From an uncultured Gammaproteobacteria bacterium (GTDB lineage: Bacteria > Pseudomonadota > Gammaproteobacteria > Arenicellales > Poriferihabitantaceae): a stretch of DNA of 48,189 bases. This document shows, in pieces, positions 18,800 to 26,329 of the stretch. A model generated the notes under the pieces. The model did not search any database. It worked only from the letters and a program-made list of their open reading frames with translations, and had not been told where the DNA came from. Every line of letters starts with the position of its first letter. The stretch's first letter is position 1. Where the stretch lies: the NCBI GenBank assembly GCA_937992195.1, contig CALKKV010000051.1, forward strand, positions 1-48,189, given 5' to 3'. The position numbers and the translations under genes were made by a program.

Positions 18800-18958
18800 A
18801 AAGAGTACCTCGGTGAGGTTGAGTGTTGAAATCATTGTAGAGTGATCAACTGAATCGATACTGAAAATTGAATGAATAGCCCTCTTAAGAAGTGGTGATT
18901 TGAGGGTTTAGCGATTGCAATTAGAGGGGAGAAGTAACAAAAACTAATCGCTTTAGAC

Positions 18959-19032
18959 AAAAAAAGGGGCCCCGTTGGGGCCCTTATAAGCCGCGAAGCG
19001 GCGAGGAAACTCATGACTACCTTGCTAAAGGA
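18959..19032 (-). ncRNA. Candidate CRP-activated small RNA, copy 1 (~74 nt)
   Basis: Inferred from structure and promoter. The RNA would start near 19032 and end in the T-run at 18959-18965. In order on the minus strand: a short 5' hairpin (CCTT-TAGC-AAGG), a linker TAGTCATGAGTTTCCTC, a hairpin GCCGC-TTC-GCGGC (18990-19002), TTATA, and a terminator stem GGGCCCC-AAC-GGGGCCC (18967-18983) plus seven T. The linker contains TTTCCTC, an anti-Shine-Dalgarno. The second copy 275 bp upstream shares the same parts in the same order. I recognise no known sRNA family. Confidence 0.75.
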
Positions 19033-19038
19033 AAGGTA

Positions 19039-19044
19039 ACTATA
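19039..19044 (-). promoter_or_regulatory. -10 box of small RNA copy 1
   Basis: TATAGT on the minus strand, five of six matches to TATAAT, seven bases before the inferred start. No -35 box is evident, as expected for a promoter activated by CRP at -41.5. Confidence 0.65.
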
Positions 19045-19065
19045 TCGATGAAAACGCGCCGATGA

Positions 19066-19081
19066 TGTGAGCGTTATCACA
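19066..19081. promoter_or_regulatory. CRP/Vfr-type operator of small RNA copy 1
   Basis: TGTGAGCGTTATCACA is a perfect TGTGA-N6-TCACA palindrome. Its centre is about 41.5 bp upstream of the inferred RNA start, the class II activator position. Confidence 0.78.
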
Positions 19082-19234
19082 ATAATCTTGTCATAACATC
19101 ACAATTCCTCACTTCGCTACTCTCGCCGAGACCAAAAAAGAGCGGCTTAAGAAAAAACAAAACGATGCTTCAATTCAAGATTTGATAGGGGTTTTTCAAG
19201 AGAACAATCGGCGGCTTGAGTAGAATATTCAGGC
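19082..19234. other. Spacer between the two small RNA genes
   Basis: On the plus strand an open stretch from about 19087 to 19222 encodes a lysine/glutamate-rich peptide ending LIGVFQENNRRLE before TAG, but it has no start codon. It may be the decayed end of a gene that once lay here; it could also be chance. Confidence 0.25.
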
Positions 19235-19310
19235 AAAAAAAGGGGCCCGCTGTGGGACCCGTATAAGCCGCAATGCGGCGAGGAAACTCATGACTACCTT
19301 ACTGTAAGGT
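19235..19310 (-). ncRNA. Candidate CRP-activated small RNA, copy 2 (~76 nt)
   Basis: Paralogue of the RNA at 18959-19032 in tandem and in the same orientation. On the minus strand: 5' hairpin CCTTA-CAG-TAAGG, the identical linker TAGTCATGAGTTTCCTC, hairpin GCCGC-ATT-GCGGC (19267-19279), TTATAC, terminator stem GGGTCC / GGGCCC and seven T (19235-19241). Differences from copy 1 fall mostly in loops or keep pairing (the extra A-U pair in the 5' hairpin, G-U in the terminator), as expected for a conserved RNA fold. Confidence 0.75.
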
Positions 19311-19316
19311 GAGTTA

Positions 19317-19322
19317 ACTATA
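19317..19322 (-). promoter_or_regulatory. -10 box of small RNA copy 2
   Basis: TATAGT on the minus strand, identical to copy 1 and at the same distance (21 bases) from its CRP site. Confidence 0.65.
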
Positions 19323-19343
19323 TTTGGCGCGCGTGTTTTTTGC

Positions 19344-19359
19344 AGTGATAATGATCACA
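19344..19359. promoter_or_regulatory. CRP/Vfr-type operator of small RNA copy 2
   Basis: AGTGATAATGATCACA, i.e. TGTGA-N6-TCACT on the minus strand, nine of ten consensus bases. Centre again about 41.5 bp upstream of the inferred start. Confidence 0.72.
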
Positions 19360-19506
19360 AGAGAAAAGTTAAAGCGTCACAAAATTAGTGAATGATCAGG
19401 GAATGCGTTTATTCTGTAAATAAACAAAGGTGATTTTGCAGAAAATATGAAATGGATGTTGCATTAGTAGAAAGGCAGATTACACTCGCTGCACCTGAAA
19501 CACGCT

Positions 19507-20442
19507 GTGTCTGATATGCCCGCTCTAATTTCTGTCTCCGGATTGACCAAAACCTATGAAGGTGGCTTCACCGCGCTCAAACAGATAGATCTGGAGATAC
19601 GAGACGGAGAGATTCTTGCGCTACTGGGCCCAAACGGCGCGGGTAAAACTACATTGATCAGCATAATTTGCGGAATTGTCAATCCAGGGAAAGGCTCGGT
19701 GACCGTAGACGGCTTCGATATCATTAAGGACTATAAGAAAACCCGGTCATTGATTGGACTGGTCCCCCAGGAGCTGCACACGGATGCATTCGAGACAGTT
19801 TGGAATACGGTTTCATTCAGTCGGGGTTTGTTTGGGAAATCGCCGAATCCTGATTTAATTGAAAGAATATTAAAGGATTTGTCTCTATGGGAGAAAAAAG
19901 ATAGTCGAATCATGGAGCTTTCCGGAGGTATGAAGCGCCGAGTGATGATCGCAAAGGCACTCTCCCATGAACCCAGAATTTTATTCCTCGACGAGCCAAC
20001 CGCTGGCGTAGACGTGTCTCTTCGAAAAGGAATGTGGGACGTTGTCAGAGAGCTGCAAGAGACGGGCGTAACAATTATTCTGACTACCCATTATATTGAA
20101 GAAGCAGAGGAAATTGCGGATCGGGTTGGTGTAATAAATAATGGAGAAATCATAGTTATCGAAGAGAAGACTGAGCTAATGAGAAAGATGGGGACGAAGC
20201 AGTTAATACTGGATATCTATGAGCCGATTAGTGAGCTACCTGAATCGCTCTCAAGCTTTGACCTCAGTCTTTCTCAAGAAGGTATGCAGCTCATATATAG
20301 CTATGACGTTAACGAAAAGAATACGGGAATCACTGCGTTACTCGGCGCTATTCGGCAAGAGGGCATAAAGTTTAAAGACCTGAAAACTGAGCAAAGCTCG
20401 CTCGAAGATATCTTTGTAGATCTGGTGGAGGAAAAGTCATGA
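19507..20442 (+). CDS. ABC transporter ATP-binding protein
   Basis: 311-aa cytoplasmic ATPase of an ABC-2 type exporter. Walker [11 protein letters not shown]-loop GLVPQE, signature LSGGMKRR, Walker [13 protein letters not shown] and switch His in [14 protein letters not shown] are all present. The C-terminal ~90 residues match the DrrA/NatA-type extension. The start may be GTG 19507 or ATG 19516. Its stop overlaps the permease start (ATGA). Substrate cannot be inferred; drugs, polysaccharide or lipid are all possible. Confidence 0.93.
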   Translation: MSDMPALISVSGLTKTYEGGFTALKQIDLEIRDGEILALLGPNGAGKTTLISIICGIVNPGKGSVTVDGFDIIKDYKKTRSLIGLVPQELHTDAFETVWNTVSFSRGLFGKSPNPDLIERILKDLSLWEKKDSRIMELSGGMKRRVMIAKALSHEPRILFLDEPTAGVDVSLRKGMWDVVRELQETGVTIILTTHYIEEAEEIADRVGVINNGEIIVIEEKTELMRKMGTKQLILDIYEPISELPESLSSFDLSLSQEGMQLIYSYDVNEKNTGITALLGAIRQEGIKFKDLKTEQSSLEDIFVDLVEEKS

Positions 20443-21200
20443 ACTTGAATGGCGTCCGGTCGATATACATGTTTGAGATGACTCGCGCTTGGAGAACTAT
20501 GTTTCAAAGCATTGTCTCTCCGGTAATTTCCACATCGCTTTATTTTGTTGTCTTTGGTTCTGCAATCGGTTCGCGCATTACAGATGTTGGAGGCGTAAGC
20601 TATGGCTCCTTTATTGTGCCGGGTTTGATCATGCTGTCATTGATGACCCAGAGTGTATCGAATGCATCATTTGGCATCTTTTTTCCGAAGTTCTCTGGCA
20701 CGATCTATGAGGTACTGTCGGCGCCAATATCTTATCTGGAAATCGTGATTGGTTACGTTGGTGCTGCGGCAACCAAGTCTATGATCGTGGGATTGATTAT
20801 TCTCGCAACCGCAGGATTATTTGTACCGTTACAAATAGCGCATCCTGTATGGATGGTGGTGTTCTTAATACTTACCTCGATTACCTTTAGTCTGTTTGGT
20901 TTCATTATCGGAATCTGGGCAGATAATTTTGAAAAGCTGCAAATTATTCCGTTGCTGGTTGTCACACCGCTGGTGTTTCTTGGCGGCAGTTTTTATTCGG
21001 TTGATATGTTGCCAGCGGTTTGGCAGAAAATTTCGCTGCTAAACCCGGTAATGTATTTAGTGAGCGGTTTTAGATGGAGCTTTTACGAAATCTCGGACGT
21101 TAGTGTGGTCACAAGTCTAGTGATGATTACCGTTTTTCTGACAATCTGTATCATTACAGTTTGGAAAATCTTTGATAGCGGATATCGGGTAAAAACCTGA
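20439..21200 (+). CDS. ABC-2 type transporter permease
   Basis: 253-aa membrane protein with about six helices and the ABC-2 family segments [44 protein letters not shown] and [36 protein letters not shown]. It partners the upstream ATPase. Its ribosome-binding site and start (GGAGGAAAAGTCATGAAC) are complementary to the conserved linker of the small RNAs at 18959-19310. Confidence 0.93.
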   Translation: MNLNGVRSIYMFEMTRAWRTMFQSIVSPVISTSLYFVVFGSAIGSRITDVGGVSYGSFIVPGLIMLSLMTQSVSNASFGIFFPKFSGTIYEVLSAPISYLEIVIGYVGAAATKSMIVGLIILATAGLFVPLQIAHPVWMVVFLILTSITFSLFGFIIGIWADNFEKLQIIPLLVVTPLVFLGGSFYSVDMLPAVWQKISLLNPVMYLVSGFRWSFYEISDVSVVTSLVMITVFLTICIITVWKIFDSGYRVKT

Positions 21201-21287
21201 ACCATCCAGAGGCTATGATTCAGTATAATCAGGGTTTGAACTGCCGCTATATTGACCACGATTGCTCTATCGTAATCTGCTCTTTTT

Positions 21288-22268
21288 TTGAAAGATAAAA
21301 CTTTAATTTTTACTCTACTGATTTCGATTGCCTGTGTCGGGCTCTCGGGCGCGATCTACCCGTATTATGCCAAGCTCTCTGCCATGCAGGAAGCTACCTG
21401 GCATATGGTCAACAGCAATATTGGTGGTTTGCAGGGCGAGGCTAATGTGGTCACTGTGGGTGATCAGGTGGTAATCATTGATACCGGTCAACGCCAGTCT
21501 GCCAACGTGGTTATGTTGAAGTATCTGGCCAGACTCTCTATAGACAAAGTCGATCACCTTTTTATATCAGAGGCAAATAGATCGCATTTTGGGGGAATCA
21601 TTTCTCTGATTGAAGCAGGAATTCCGATAGAAAATCTATATTACCTTAAAGGTGTTGAAGAGAGTTTTGAGGAACGCCGTAAGCGAAGGCGGTTTTCCAA
21701 ACACCTGCAGTTTGCTGAAGAAAATGGCGTCAAAATTCACCCGATAGAGCCAGGCTTCGAATTACCACTATCCGAAAATTCATCGATATCGTTACCCCAG
21801 GTGATTCCCTCATTTGCCGAGCGAACAAACATGCCGTTTGCAGTTTCTACGATGTTAATACGATTTAATATTGGCGATACGGGTGTGCTTTTTTCAGGGG
21901 ATATCGACCGAGAATACGCCGAGTACTTAGTTGAAAAGGCGAAAAGTGATTCTTCAGTAAAAACAATGTTAACCGCCGACTATTTCAAGCTGCCGCAAAC
22001 TGGCACCAATGATCCTGCCCCGCAAGCATTCTATGATCTGATCGATGCTAAATATTTGTTTGTCCCCTCTCCAAAGCGGCGCTGGTGTTTCGGGGAGGGA
22101 AAGGTCGCACGTAACTGGACTTTTTTAAAAGCGCTACCGACCTGGATAACCGGATCTAATGGAAATATTCGTGTGACCTGGAAACCTGATCACACGATGA
22201 TATTGCCGCAATACATCAATGGGCAATGCAAGCTCAAGGAATTCGGTAGCCTGATGGTGCGAGACTAG
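21288..22268 (+). CDS. Metallo-beta-lactamase-fold protein with degenerate metal site
   Basis: 326 aa with an N-terminal hydrophobic segment (LIFTLLISIACVGLSGAIYPYYA), TTG start. The fold is indicated by GEANVVTVGDQVVIIDTGQ, VDHLFISEANRSHFGGII and TGVLFSGDIDRE, as in ComEC/Rec2-like MBL proteins. The HxHxDH metal motif is replaced by SEANRSH at about residues 94-100, keeping only the last His, so hydrolytic activity is doubtful. It probably sits in the periplasm or on the membrane. Function unknown. Confidence 0.7.
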   Translation: MKDKTLIFTLLISIACVGLSGAIYPYYAKLSAMQEATWHMVNSNIGGLQGEANVVTVGDQVVIIDTGQRQSANVVMLKYLARLSIDKVDHLFISEANRSHFGGIISLIEAGIPIENLYYLKGVEESFEERRKRRRFSKHLQFAEENGVKIHPIEPGFELPLSENSSISLPQVIPSFAERTNMPFAVSTMLIRFNIGDTGVLFSGDIDREYAEYLVEKAKSDSSVKTMLTADYFKLPQTGTNDPAPQAFYDLIDAKYLFVPSPKRRWCFGEGKVARNWTFLKALPTWITGSNGNIRVTWKPDHTMILPQYINGQCKLKEFGSLMVRD

Positions 22269-22274
22269 TCCTTT

Positions 22275-23084
22275 TTAATGCAGCGGGGTATGCACTTCGT
22301 TCCAGGAAGAGAACGCGGTATCCGGGGCATTTACAAAAAACACAATTGACCAACGGGCGCAGAAGTCATTGACGTTTTGCTCGGAAGGCGCGTGTATTAC
22401 ATCATGCCAGGCAGGTTTAATTTTTCCTTCTGAAGCTTCGAATAGCATCCATGCGGGCATAAATAACGCTGTACCACTACCGTACTTTACTGCTTTCAGC
22501 GGGTGAGCGTCGCAACAACCAATGCGCAGTCCTGGTGCGCTATCGGCAATTGCTAATGTGCTAAACCCTTTATCAAAATGAGCGCGAGCGCAAAAGCTCT
22601 GTTCTTCTCTTGGGCTGTAACACAAAAAGCGCAAAATTCCATCAGTTAGTTTGTCGTTCTTAAAGACTGCATCTTTATAGTCAAGCAGGTGTTCATTAAA
22701 AAGGGTTAAAAGTGTCGTTTCAATGTGAGCATAAATGTCAGAGGCGGCTTCAAAAAAGTCGTTAATCTTCGCATGCTTATCAGCAAGTGATTGCACTTTT
22801 GGAAGCGACATTAAATATGGACTCCAATGAAAAAATTGTTTCGGATCTTTTTGATCAATGCTTGATTTATCAGTATACCCATCTGCACTGGCACGATGAC
22901 TTCTAGCGGCAAAGTGAAGCTGACGTTTGGTTTCCGTAGGCAGTGCCAAAAAATTTAGAAACAACTCAGCCGCCGCACCAAGCTCGGTCTGGTTCATCGA
23001 GAAGTCGACAGGAATATGATGCCCAGCGTTAAGCTGTTCAATAAAGGAGGCGTTGTGATGGGTCATTGATGCAGAGATTTTCAT
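22275..23084 (-). CDS. 2-oxoglutarate/Fe(II) oxygenase, isopenicillin N synthase-like
   Basis: About 269 aa. The DSBH iron ligands are visible as H and D in RAHFDKGFSTLAI, the distal His in WHDVIHAPS, and the Arg-x-Ser pair in ARWSIVFF. The N-terminal IPVDF...AAELFLNFLALPTETKRQL segment corresponds to the DIOX_N region. I choose ATG 23084 because the open frame further upstream is antisense to the prolyl aminopeptidase gene. Substrate unknown. It is divergent from pip with about 65 bp between starts. Confidence 0.72.
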   Translation of the reverse strand: MKISASMTHHNASFIEQLNAGHHIPVDFSMNQTELGAAAELFLNFLALPTETKRQLHFAARSHRASADGYTDKSSIDQKDPKQFFHWSPYLMSLPKVQSLADKHAKINDFFEAASDIYAHIETTLLTLFNEHLLDYKDAVFKNDKLTDGILRFLCYSPREEQSFCARAHFDKGFSTLAIADSAPGLRIGCCDAHPLKAVKYGSGTALFMPAWMLFEASEGKIKPAWHDVIHAPSEQNVNDFCARWSIVFFVNAPDTAFSSWNEVHTPLH

Positions 23085-23149
23085 GAAACGAAGCGCGGGG
23101 CATAGTACATTAACTTGATCAAATCTGTAACCCGAGAGTGTATGAGCGA

Positions 23150-24106
23150 ATGCCCCAATTGTATTCTTTGCTTGACCCAGTTGAGCCTTATGACAGCGGA
23201 ATGTTGTCAGTATCAGATGAACATAAAATCTACTACGAACAGTCGGGAAATCCAGCGGGTAAACCGGCAGTATACGTCCATGGTGGTCCCGGTGCCGGGA
23301 GCAACCCAAACCAGCGTCGAGTATTTGACCCTGAAAAATATCGAATAATATTGTTTGATCAGAGAGGTTGTGGTCGGAGCGAGCCCGCTGCTTCCTTAGT
23401 TCAAAATACGACCTGGGACTTGGTGCAAGACATGGAATCTTTGCGAATGCACCTGCAGATTGATCGTTGGCAAGTTTGCGGTGGCTCATGGGGTAGTACG
23501 TTATCTCTTGCCTATGCGATAAAACACGCCGATACGGTTTCTGAACTGGTGCTGCGTGGAATTTTTACACTACGAAAACAGGAGCTAGACTGGTACTACC
23601 AGGGCGGTGCAGGGCATATGTTTCCCGATTGCTGGGCAAAATTTCTCGCCCCAATTCCTGCCGATGAGCACGATGATCTTATCAGTGCGTACTATTCGCG
23701 GCTAACAGGCGATGATCAAGAGCTGAAAACAAATGCTGCAAAATGTTGGAGCAGATGGGAAGGCAGTACGATTAATTTATTACCTCGGCCAAATCAAGTT
23801 GAGAATTATGGAGCAGATGATTTTGCTGTTTCTTTTGCGCGTATCGAGACTCACTACTTCGTGAATAAAGGATTTTTCGAAGAAGACGGTTGGTTGTTAA
23901 AGCAAGTCGACAAGATAAGGCATGTTCCAACAACGATTATTCAGGGTCGATATGACGTATGTACACCGATGCAAACAGCCTGGGACTTACATCATGCATT
24001 TCCTGAGGCTGATTTCTATCTTATTGAGGACGCCGGGCATGCTTTTGATGAACCTGGTATTACAGACCGATTGATCCGAACAACCAATCGGTATGCGTCA
24101 TCTTAG
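23150..24106 (+). CDS. pip: Prolyl aminopeptidase (proline iminopeptidase)
   Basis: Alpha/beta hydrolase that removes N-terminal proline from peptides. The oxyanion HGGPGAGSNP, FDQRGCGRS, nucleophile elbow GGSWGSTLSLAYA, catalytic Asp in GRYDVCTPMQ and His in DAGHAFDEPG are present. 318 aa from ATG 23150, the length and N-terminus (LYSLLDPVEPYDSGML) of the Serratia-type enzyme; an in-frame GTG at 23138 is the alternative. Cytoplasmic. Confidence 0.95.
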   Translation: MPQLYSLLDPVEPYDSGMLSVSDEHKIYYEQSGNPAGKPAVYVHGGPGAGSNPNQRRVFDPEKYRIILFDQRGCGRSEPAASLVQNTTWDLVQDMESLRMHLQIDRWQVCGGSWGSTLSLAYAIKHADTVSELVLRGIFTLRKQELDWYYQGGAGHMFPDCWAKFLAPIPADEHDDLISAYYSRLTGDDQELKTNAAKCWSRWEGSTINLLPRPNQVENYGADDFAVSFARIETHYFVNKGFFEEDGWLLKQVDKIRHVPTTIIQGRYDVCTPMQTAWDLHHAFPEADFYLIEDAGHAFDEPGITDRLIRTTNRYASS

Positions 24107-24124
24107 ATAGAGGAGAGAGAACAG

Positions 24125-24958
24125 TTAGTCCCAAAGTTGGTGCCTTTGCCAGACGGTTTCGCAGGTATCTGGTAGCGGCGGTATCTTCCCCAGCGCCACC
24201 CAGGGTTTATTGGGTCCGTGATAGTCTGAACCAACAGAAGCTAGCAGTTTATATTCATCGGCCAATTTTTGCACTAGTGAGAACTCCTTCGGCGTGGTAT
24301 TGCCTGAGAAGAATTCAATGCCGTCGCCGCCAATTTCAGAAAAGCTCGAGACCAAATTACCGATCTGGCGGTTCGACAACCCATATCGCATCGGATGCGC
24401 TAAAACAGCAATTCCGCCCGAATGCTGAATCACTTCAACCGCTTCTTGCATAGTACGCCAATTCGCCGAGACATAGCCAGGTTTGCCGCGAACCATGTAT
24501 CGTTTGAACACTTTTTTGAAGTTTTTAACATGCCCTTTATTCACTAACATTTGCGCAAAATGGCCGCGCCCAAGCACGGTGGTTCCGGCCATTTCAACTG
24601 CATTGTCATAGGCATCGACGATCCCCGCTTGTTCCAGTTTATCTGCGATAAGAATCGCACGGTCAATCCGAGCCTGCTGTGCCAGATGGATAAATGCTTG
24701 CAGGTTTTGATTCTCCGGGTCTATTCCCAGGCCAACGATATGAACAGTTTGCGAATTGTATAAAGCAGACATCTCGATGCCGTTAACTATCGTTAAACTG
24801 GTATCTTTTGCCGCTAACTGTGCTTCTTCTAAACCAGCAGTGGTGTCATGATCTGTCAAACCAAGAAATTGCAACTTGCATTCGATCGCCTTTGATACCA
24901 GATGAGTGGGAGCCAAACTGCCGTCGGAAGCGGTTGAATGGGTATGAAGATCTATCAT
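24125..24958 (-). CDS. PHP-domain phosphoesterase (RNase AM / TrpH type)
   Basis: 277-aa metal-dependent phosphoesterase. PHP motifs: IDLHTHSTASDGSL, GLTDHDTTAGL, NGIEMSALY, GRGHFAQML, VLAHPMRYGL and SVGSDYHGPNKPW. E. coli YciV (Rnm/RNase AM) of this family trims 5' ends of rRNAs and hydrolyses 3',5'-nucleotide bisphosphates. The gene is often next to trp genes, not so here. Confidence 0.9.
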   Translation of the reverse strand: MIDLHTHSTASDGSLAPTHLVSKAIECKLQFLGLTDHDTTAGLEEAQLAAKDTSLTIVNGIEMSALYNSQTVHIVGLGIDPENQNLQAFIHLAQQARIDRAILIADKLEQAGIVDAYDNAVEMAGTTVLGRGHFAQMLVNKGHVKNFKKVFKRYMVRGKPGYVSANWRTMQEAVEVIQHSGGIAVLAHPMRYGLSNRQIGNLVSSFSEIGGDGIEFFSGNTTPKEFSLVQKLADEYKLLASVGSDYHGPNKPWVALGKIPPLPDTCETVWQRHQLWD

Positions 24959-25059
24959 TTGAATGGTTATAAGTTGCAGTTGGTTTGAGAGTCAACATCT
25001 GTCAATTTGGCATTAGATAGGCTACATTTTTGTGGAACTAATTGAGGAGCTAACCAATT

Positions 25060-26295
25060 GTGAATATCTCATCTGGTAATGTTACCGCACGTCAGCATGG
25101 CGCAATGGAGTATACCAATGCACCGGTTGATCTTGACAAGGTTCGAAGATATCGGTTGGAGCGTATTCGCGAGCAATTGCGTGAAAAAGACTATGCTGGT
25201 GCATTGCTCTTTGATCAGGTGAACTGCAGATACGCTTGCGATGCGACCAATATGCAGGTGTGGTGCTCGCACTACGAAACTCGCTGTGTTTTTGTTGCTA
25301 CCAATGGCCCGCTTATATTGTTTGACTATGGTAACTATCCACATCTCGCTGAGGGTATTCCGACTATCGATGAATATCGAGTTAACTCTTCGTTTTACTA
25401 TTTTACCGCTGGTAGCAATCGTGACAAACGAGCGGATGAGTTTGCACAGACGATCTCGGATTTAGTGCGTCAGTATGGCGGTAAGAATAATCGATTGGCT
25501 GTTGACCGCTTGTCCCATGTTGGAAGTAGTCGATTGCTTCAGCAGGGGCTGTCCTTGTTTGACGGACTGGAGGTTTTGGAAATCGCCAGAGAAATAAAGT
25601 CATCCGAAGAGTTGATTTTGATGCAACAAGCCATAGACGTTTGCGAAGTCGGTGTTAAGAATATGCGAGAAGCGCTCGAACCGGGTATTACCGAGAATGC
25701 ACTTTGGGCGAAGCTGCACGAGACAAATATTCGTTTGGGTGGAGAGTGGATAGAGACCCGCTTATTGTCTTCCGGAGAACGCACTTATCCATGGTTTAGA
25801 GAAAGCTCCATGAAAAAAATCGAAGCGGGAGAGATGGTGAGTTTTGATACGGATTTAATTGGTCCTTATGGCTATTGCGCGGACATGTCTCGGAGCTGGG
25901 TTTGTGGTGATAAAGCATCGGCTGAGCAGAAACGGCTTTACGCTTTGGCATGGGAGCAGATTCAACACAACTGTTCGATACTGAAAGATGGGATAAGCTT
26001 TAGGGAGGTCTCTGAAAAAGCCTGGAGCCTCCCTGAAGAATTTGCCAGTACCCGATACGGCAGTCTTATTCATGGCGTGGGCTTGGCAGACGAGTATCCC
26101 TCTATCAAACATATTCATGATTTTGACGCCAAGGGCTACGATGGAGTTGTAAAAGAAAACATGACGTTGTGTGTGGAGTCCTATATTGGTTCAGAGCAGC
26201 TGGGAGAAGGCGTGAAATTGGAAGAACAAGTGTTGATCACGAAAGACGGCTGTAAACTGATGACGAGTTACCCGATGGAAACGCAGTGGGTATAA
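25060..26295 (+). CDS. M24 family enzyme, DddP (DMSP lyase)-like
   Basis: 411 aa with a creatinase-type N-terminal domain and pita-bread C-terminal domain. The segments RYACDATNMQVW, GGEWIETRLLSSG.RT.PWF and SFDTDLIGPYGYCADMSRSW resemble the DMSP lyase DddP, which cleaves dimethylsulfoniopropionate to DMS and acrylate. Metal ligands expected for DddP are kept: DTD, D in CADMSRSW, H in IHGVGL, E in CVESYI, E in KLEEQVLI. GTG 25060 follows GAGGAG by ten bases. Other M24 activities (peptidase, ectoine hydrolase) cannot be excluded. The next gene follows after 34 bp. Confidence 0.72.
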   Translation: MNISSGNVTARQHGAMEYTNAPVDLDKVRRYRLERIREQLREKDYAGALLFDQVNCRYACDATNMQVWCSHYETRCVFVATNGPLILFDYGNYPHLAEGIPTIDEYRVNSSFYYFTAGSNRDKRADEFAQTISDLVRQYGGKNNRLAVDRLSHVGSSRLLQQGLSLFDGLEVLEIAREIKSSEELILMQQAIDVCEVGVKNMREALEPGITENALWAKLHETNIRLGGEWIETRLLSSGERTYPWFRESSMKKIEAGEMVSFDTDLIGPYGYCADMSRSWVCGDKASAEQKRLYALAWEQIQHNCSILKDGISFREVSEKAWSLPEEFASTRYGSLIHGVGLADEYPSIKHIHDFDAKGYDGVVKENMTLCVESYIGSEQLGEGVKLEEQVLITKDGCKLMTSYPMETQWV

Positions 26296-26329
26296 CAGGT
26301 ATAAGGGCGGGGTTTCTCTATTTAGTTCG

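Noticed and set aside
19003..19040. Plus-strand mini-ORF ATG ACT ACC TTG CTA in both RNA copies, with GAGGAAA before it, as a leader peptide
   Set aside because: The peptides differ in length and end at once. Promoter, CRP spacing and T-runs all point to the minus strand. The SD-ATG look is explained by the RNA linker being its complement.
18832..19080. 82-aa minus-strand ORF over the first small RNA
   Set aside because: It runs through the promoter, hairpins and terminator of the RNA, has no ribosome-binding site and no protein-like pattern.
23085..23489. N-terminal extension of the oxygenase gene
   Set aside because: It is antisense to prolyl aminopeptidase, is rich in rare residues, and homologues do not have it; start moved to 23084.
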